Shown piece by piece: positions 59,836-64,000 of a stretch of DNA of 64,000 nucleotides. How positions within the stretch are numbered: the first letter of the stretch is position 1; the number at the start of each line of letters is the position of its first letter. The stretch comes from Pycnopodia helianthoides (taxonomy: Eukaryota > Echinodermata > Asteroidea > Forcipulatida > Asteriidae). Under the pieces are notes generated by a model. That model was not told the origin of the DNA. It was given only the letters and a program-made list of their open reading frames with translations, and searched no databases. The translations under genes and the position numbers were made by a program. The stretch is from the NCBI GenBank assembly GCA_032158295.1, contig CM063246.1, positions 8,123,608 to 8,187,607 on the forward strand, read 5' to 3'.

Positions 59836-59897
59836 GTTCTGCAGCCTTGGCCTGCAGCCTTGGCCTTCAGCCTTGGCCTGCAGCCTTGTCTTGCAGC
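59836..59897. repeat. Short tandem repeat at the outer edge of the right arm
   Basis: About four units of ctgcagccttggc (13-14 bp) fill the space between the last base matching the left arm and the SLC7-type exon. Confidence 0.85.
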
Positions 59898-59908
59898 GAC
59901 TCAGCTAC

Positions 59909-60245
59909 TGAAAGCCGGCACGGGGCCAAAGCTCTCCAAAATGTACGTGAAATCCCCACCGGATTTAGTGATAAACGTCCCCAACTCGGCGTAGCAGAGA
60001 GCCCCTATGCCGGACAATGTCCTGCTTGCACCCCAGACGATGAGGGACAGACCCACGCTGCCGGTGTTCTGTAAGACGCCCTTCGGGGAGATGAAGATAT
60101 CCGAGCCGTTGACCGAACTGACTACGAAGGCGATGCAGCCACCCAGACCAATTTCGCTTTTGAGTGTCACTCCCTCGTTTTCCTCGGTGTTGCCTTCGCT
60201 CTGACTGACGGAAACGTTGTCCATTGTGCTCAAACGTTTCACCAT
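59909..60245 (-). CDS. Isolated first exon of an SLC7-type amino-acid transporter
   Basis: From ATG 60245 the frame runs 112 codons plus one base to a possible donor (tttca|gtagct). It matches light-chain (L/y+/b0,+) SLC7 transporters: a short acidic cytoplasmic N-terminus, the first membrane region, then [26 protein letters not shown] and [19 protein letters not shown]. In the family the first helix has a GSGIF substrate-binding kink; here it reads GSDIF, and the preceding helix is also unusual (VVSSVN). No further SLC7 exon lies on this strand in the 60 kb to the left, where receptor copy 3 begins within 1 kb. It looks like a gene cut off after exon 1 by the inverted duplication, or a pseudogene fragment. 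A downstream in-frame Met at 60224 is an alternative start. Confidence 0.82.
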
Positions 60246-60289
60246 TCTCAACAATTCTGCACTCAATAATTTAGAACTACTACATAATA

Positions 60290-61084
60290 ACCAAACTGAA
60301 AAAAAGTCTAGATATACACTTTGAATACTTTTTGTACCAAACTCTTTGGTATCTTTTTGTTATTTTTCAAACTCTACACGGTTTTTTTGCTGAATTTGTC
60401 TCTGCTGTTTCGCGAGCAAAGTCAAAGCGTCACTTAGCAACAAGATTACCAACATTCATAAAATTTGATTAACGCAGACAATAATTCGTTTAGTCTTTTC
60501 AAGAATATGAATCTTTGCACTCGTATCTTCAATGTTGACTGTTTTCCAGTGAGCTGGGCCATCTCGATATCAACCGATCCAACGTTCATAGTATTTTGAG
60601 GGGTTATGATAAAACATATTCAACTACGTGCTTCGTCGGGTTGATGAGCTTGATTATAACTTCAGTTAATGCCTACTATTCACTGACAGGAGCAAATCAA
60701 GTTTTGTGATGCACTTATTTTCCCGAAGAGCCCCTATGAAAATTTGGAAATCGTTACAAGTCTCTAACCTCACGCTAAAACAGAGTCCAAAATACCACTG
60801 CGTTTAATTCCCTTCAAGCGCACATTTTGTCAAAATTCAAACAAGTTCAATGGCATCTCATTTCAATATGGTCTGAAGATATTTGATCAAAACGGCATTA
60901 GATTAGACGATTCTACTGGCAAAAGAAATCCTTTTTGGAATGTACAAACTCTTTCGTTTTTAATGTAAGATGACGTCATGTTTCCCATTTAGCCCTGAAA
61001 GAATAAAATTACATTTTAACGTGAGGTTAGAGACTTATAATGTGTCCTCCACTTCTTTTATGAAGACTATGCCTATTGAAAAAG
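60290..61084. other. Upstream flank of the SLC7-type exon, no other gene seen
   Basis: AT-rich sequence with no open frame of note. It would contain the promoter of the SLC7-type exon if that is still used. A short motif, acctcacgctaaaacag, and its inverted partner, ttttaacgtgaggt, lie near 60767 and 61013. Confidence 0.4.
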
Positions 61085-61419
61085 GAGTACTTTACAAAAC
61101 TGAATTTGAACTTGGAGCCTCCCTTTAAGCATGATGTGACAGTGCGAGTTTCATTAACAAGGGTTCAATTTAACACAGCGGCAATAGAGCAGAGAACCAG
61201 TCGTAAACGCTACATAGTGACATTACATTTTAGCTGGCAAACCTTTTGTGTAAGAAAAATACTTGTTTGTGCTTCGCAAATTTGAGTGCTTAAATCAGTT
61301 CATGAAATTGTCCCTCGGACAAAATTCAAATAAGATCATTTTCTTTGTAAAATAAAGATTGCCACAGGGGAACTTGTCCACAACTTACAATTTCACGGTG
61401 TCTCTAGTAATTGGCACAA

Positions 61420-61610
61420 TCACTGTCTTCCTCACTGATCGCCATATCACCATGGTCAACGCCCACTCCTTCCGCACCCCTTCCAGTATTAGTGCATGCA
61501 GGGTTCCTCAGGGTTGAGTTCTTGGCCCTAATCTATTTACATTGTATAGAAGACCTTAATGATTGCATTCTTACCAAGTTTCGATATATGCTGACGAAAC
61601 CCCGCTAAGA
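61420..61610 (+). pseudogene. Non-LTR reverse transcriptase relic in segment R, second copy
   Basis: Same decayed VPQG-stop-VLGP block as at 22270-22470. The YADE segment is further shifted. The shared stop codon shows that decay preceded the duplication of R. Confidence 0.72.
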
Positions 61611-61998
61611 ACTCTTGCCCTCCCCCTCCCCAGAAAAAAAATGAGATTGAAAAAATGCACAAATGAACGGGAAAATGTATCAAAGGCCCCGCCCCCTAAA
61701 TATGTATTCTCCACCACTTCACCACCTCCCAACTGAAAATGTTTAGCTACGTCACATTATAGGCAATTATGACTATATCAATATCATTTAATAACCGACT
61801 CTTACTTCAATCCATTGCACTTTCTATCTCGCATTCAAAAATAGACTGCTCACATCTGAGATGTTGTTCTGTTAATTTTATGACTAAGCGATTGCCCAAT
61901 GCATGTCACAATGTGCATGATCGGCTTGCGACTGATTTTGGGTGAAATATGAGTCCAAGTAACATCGGCAACCTTCATGGTGTGCTGGGCCCAAGTTC

Positions 61999-62139
61999 AT
62001 GGCTCTGCTTACCGTTAGCTAAGAACCGGCGCTTACGGAAGCAGTGAATTCCGCGGTTACGTCAAGCGTAATTCACGGGTTAGCAGGGAATGTTTGCTTA
62101 TGCACGTACTCCACGTTATTAGGCGGTAAGCAGAGCCAT
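61999..62139. mobile_element. 141-bp inverted-repeat element in segment R, second copy
   Basis: Ends atggctctgcttaccg (61999-62014) and cggtaagcagagccat (62124-62139) are perfect 16-bp inverted repeats. Inner arms gtgaatt.cgc/gcg.aattcac pair as well. It lies in an insertion absent from the first copy of R. Confidence 0.75.
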
Positions 62140-63250
62140 TAAATAGGGCCCTGATGTTGAAGCAATGCGGTACACAACTATAAAACCTGGGATAGTTACA
62201 TCTTGGTTTCCCACGATGCATTGCGGTATAGTTTGAAGATGGCACTTGTGCATATGGGCTTTTGATTTATGGGCTTTTGATTTTGTACAAAATCAAATCA
62301 AGGGTTCACTTGGTCTGGTAACCTACTTTGATCCATTACTTGTTAAGTCCTTTATAGTGTCATCAGATACTAGACACGCTCAGCCTCCAAATTACACACT
62401 AAACTAAGTTGTGTAATATCACACGTGTGCGAATACTAATAATAATTATTAACAATTTACAAATATTGTTTCGAAGCTACAAGCAAGGTACATTAGTCGT
62501 CTTTGTGTAATTGTTTTTGTCTATATTCAACTGCTCCATATTTTGAAGACCTAATAACTACAAACCCCCTTTGCTATGGTGATAATCTTTAATACACATT
62601 TTATATAAGACAATAAGTGAATAATAAATGCAAAACTAAAGTTTTAGCTCATGAAGTTAAAAGCTACTCAGTAAAGATAGCGAAGATATCAAAGAGTCAG
62701 TAATAATAATCTAACATTTACTTAAAACTAAGAATAATATCGTTTCGTATATTTATCTAATACACACAACAGCATGTCTGAATTAACATTTTTTTTGTTT
62801 TAGTGTCTGCTTGGCCATATTGTCTCATTATTATCTTTTCTTGTTTCCAATCATAATAAAAACCGATATTTTGTTGAGTCTCAAACAAAGATATAATAAA
62901 AGAAAGCAACAATAAAAAGATGCTTGCGCTGAATACAGTGTTTTCTTTCTTTTTCAAATTGTAGGCAAATGACTTGTCATGTATAACAAAAACACACGGG
63001 CAATGTTTTTATTCGACAAAGGTTTTAACAACAACGAAAATAGGATGAAACAATCACCATGAAATTATGTCAAATTCTTAAAAAGCAACAAAAAATAACC
63101 GATTCAGAGTGGTGAATGCAACTGCAGTGCGACACCAACTGGTCGTGCACGGTGTGGATACGCTCCGAAGGCCCGTCTCACTCACTGTTGATGTGGATGG
63201 TCAAGTAATCTGCAATGCTTATCTCTCCATCTAGAAACAATAACAAGAAA

Positions 63251-64000
63251 TGAAAAGCATTGTCATTGTGAATCTATAATCAATATATTTTTGTTTGTTT
63301 TCTTGCTTGCGTGTTGTATAATAATAGCTTTTTTTTATATCTAAAGCTCATGTAGTCTGGCTTGGTCGCTTGTCACACCAACACAAGCAATAATTGTTTT
63401 TAACCGATACCTTATTGACATTAATTTAAAGTCGATGACTGATCAACAGCTTTGTATGAAGCTGTGAAAGTGCGTGCACATTTAAGGCACTTTTGTAAGT
63501 CCAGTATAACCCACACCCCTGTAATTGACAGTTTGTCAATAAATTGCACCTACGCAAATTGATATCAGATTCAATAATCACTCTGTTAGAGGTCATTGTT
63601 TGGTAATGACCCCAACAAATAAATTGCGTAATTTCTATCCGACGCCTCCTTGTTATACAGATTGTAATGGTGGTGACATCCTGCGAAATTATCTCGTCAG
63701 AAATGCCAAAATTTATTCGAAATTGATAAAAATACAACGACAAGTTTGAATCTCCAAAAACTCACCTCAAAGAGAGTTTTCGAGACTCAAATTTCCGTGG
63801 TGTCAGTTTGTGAATGATGCGGCTAGAGACGCAGCTGGTATCTGCGTCCCCTCACTCAATGTGGATGAGTTCAGTGACATGTTTTTTTTTTTTTTGTTTT
63901 TTTTTTCGGGGGGGGGGGTTCTTTACTAGCAATCGAAGAAAACCGCGTCTAAAGTTGAACGCTTTTTAAAACACCTTTTTTCTTCAGAACGTCAGAGTGT
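63251..64000. other. Window end, no gene recognised
   Basis: AT-rich, with a T-run followed by a G-run at about 63880-63920. No frame resembles a known family and no repeat of the earlier units is seen. Confidence 0.4.

Larger units (their letters stand above)
61085..63250. repeat. Segment R, second copy (direct repeat of 21938-25375)
   Basis: It shares long near-identical blocks with the left copy, from ttacaaaactgaatttgaac at 61091 to gcaatgcttatctctccatc near 63230. It lacks the two insertions of the left copy and has its own 280-bp insertion at about 61859-62138. Confidence 0.85.

Overview
The window is animal nuclear DNA: intron-split genes with GT-AG junctions, an AT-rich background, many decayed retroelements and short inverted-repeat transposons, and one 100-N assembly gap. 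The receptors and repeats best fit an invertebrate deuterostome. I favour an echinoderm, possibly a sea star, because some TTAA-flanked short elements resemble ones I associate with sea stars; that species-level guess rests on memory and is weak.

Layout. 1-2195 (+) carries the last four exons of a membrane guanylate cyclase, with a complete cyclase catalytic core and a serine/threonine-rich tail ending in a PDZ-type motif. About 2.2-8.6 kb is gene-poor and holds a roughly 117-bp minisatellite and a perfect 42-bp palindrome. Three paralogous receptor units follow: copy 1 (+, 9694-20069), copy 2 (+, 26547-34705, with exon 5 and part of exon 6 hidden by the gap) and copy 3 (-, 58946-48102). Each unit has seven exons with the same phases. 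They encode a signal peptide, a natriuretic-peptide-receptor-like (ANF receptor) ectodomain and one transmembrane helix. No kinase-homology or cyclase exon follows any of the three on its own strand inside the window.

Large-scale architecture. Copies 1 and 2 are a direct duplication (about 8.6-20.9 kb against 25.5-35.9 kb). Copies 2 and 3 are the arms of a large inverted duplication (about 25.65-40.46 kb against 43.69-59.83 kb) around a 3.2-kb spacer filled mainly by a decayed Penelope-like element. A separate segment recurs in the same orientation at 21.9-25.4 kb and 61.1-63.25 kb. An isolated first exon of an SLC7-type amino-acid transporter lies just outside the right arm (59909-60245, -), next to a short tandem repeat at the duplication edge.

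How the parts may work together. The ectodomain exons are open and their splice sites are intact in all three copies, so the units look preserved as coding sequence although they lack the catalytic tail. The donor after the transmembrane exon creates an in-frame stop if the intron is retained, and AATAAA lies seven bases beyond that stop. Tail-less, NPR-C-like receptors made by intron retention or intronic polyadenylation are therefore a testable idea. Misassembly of haplotypes and recent pseudogenisation remain alternatives.
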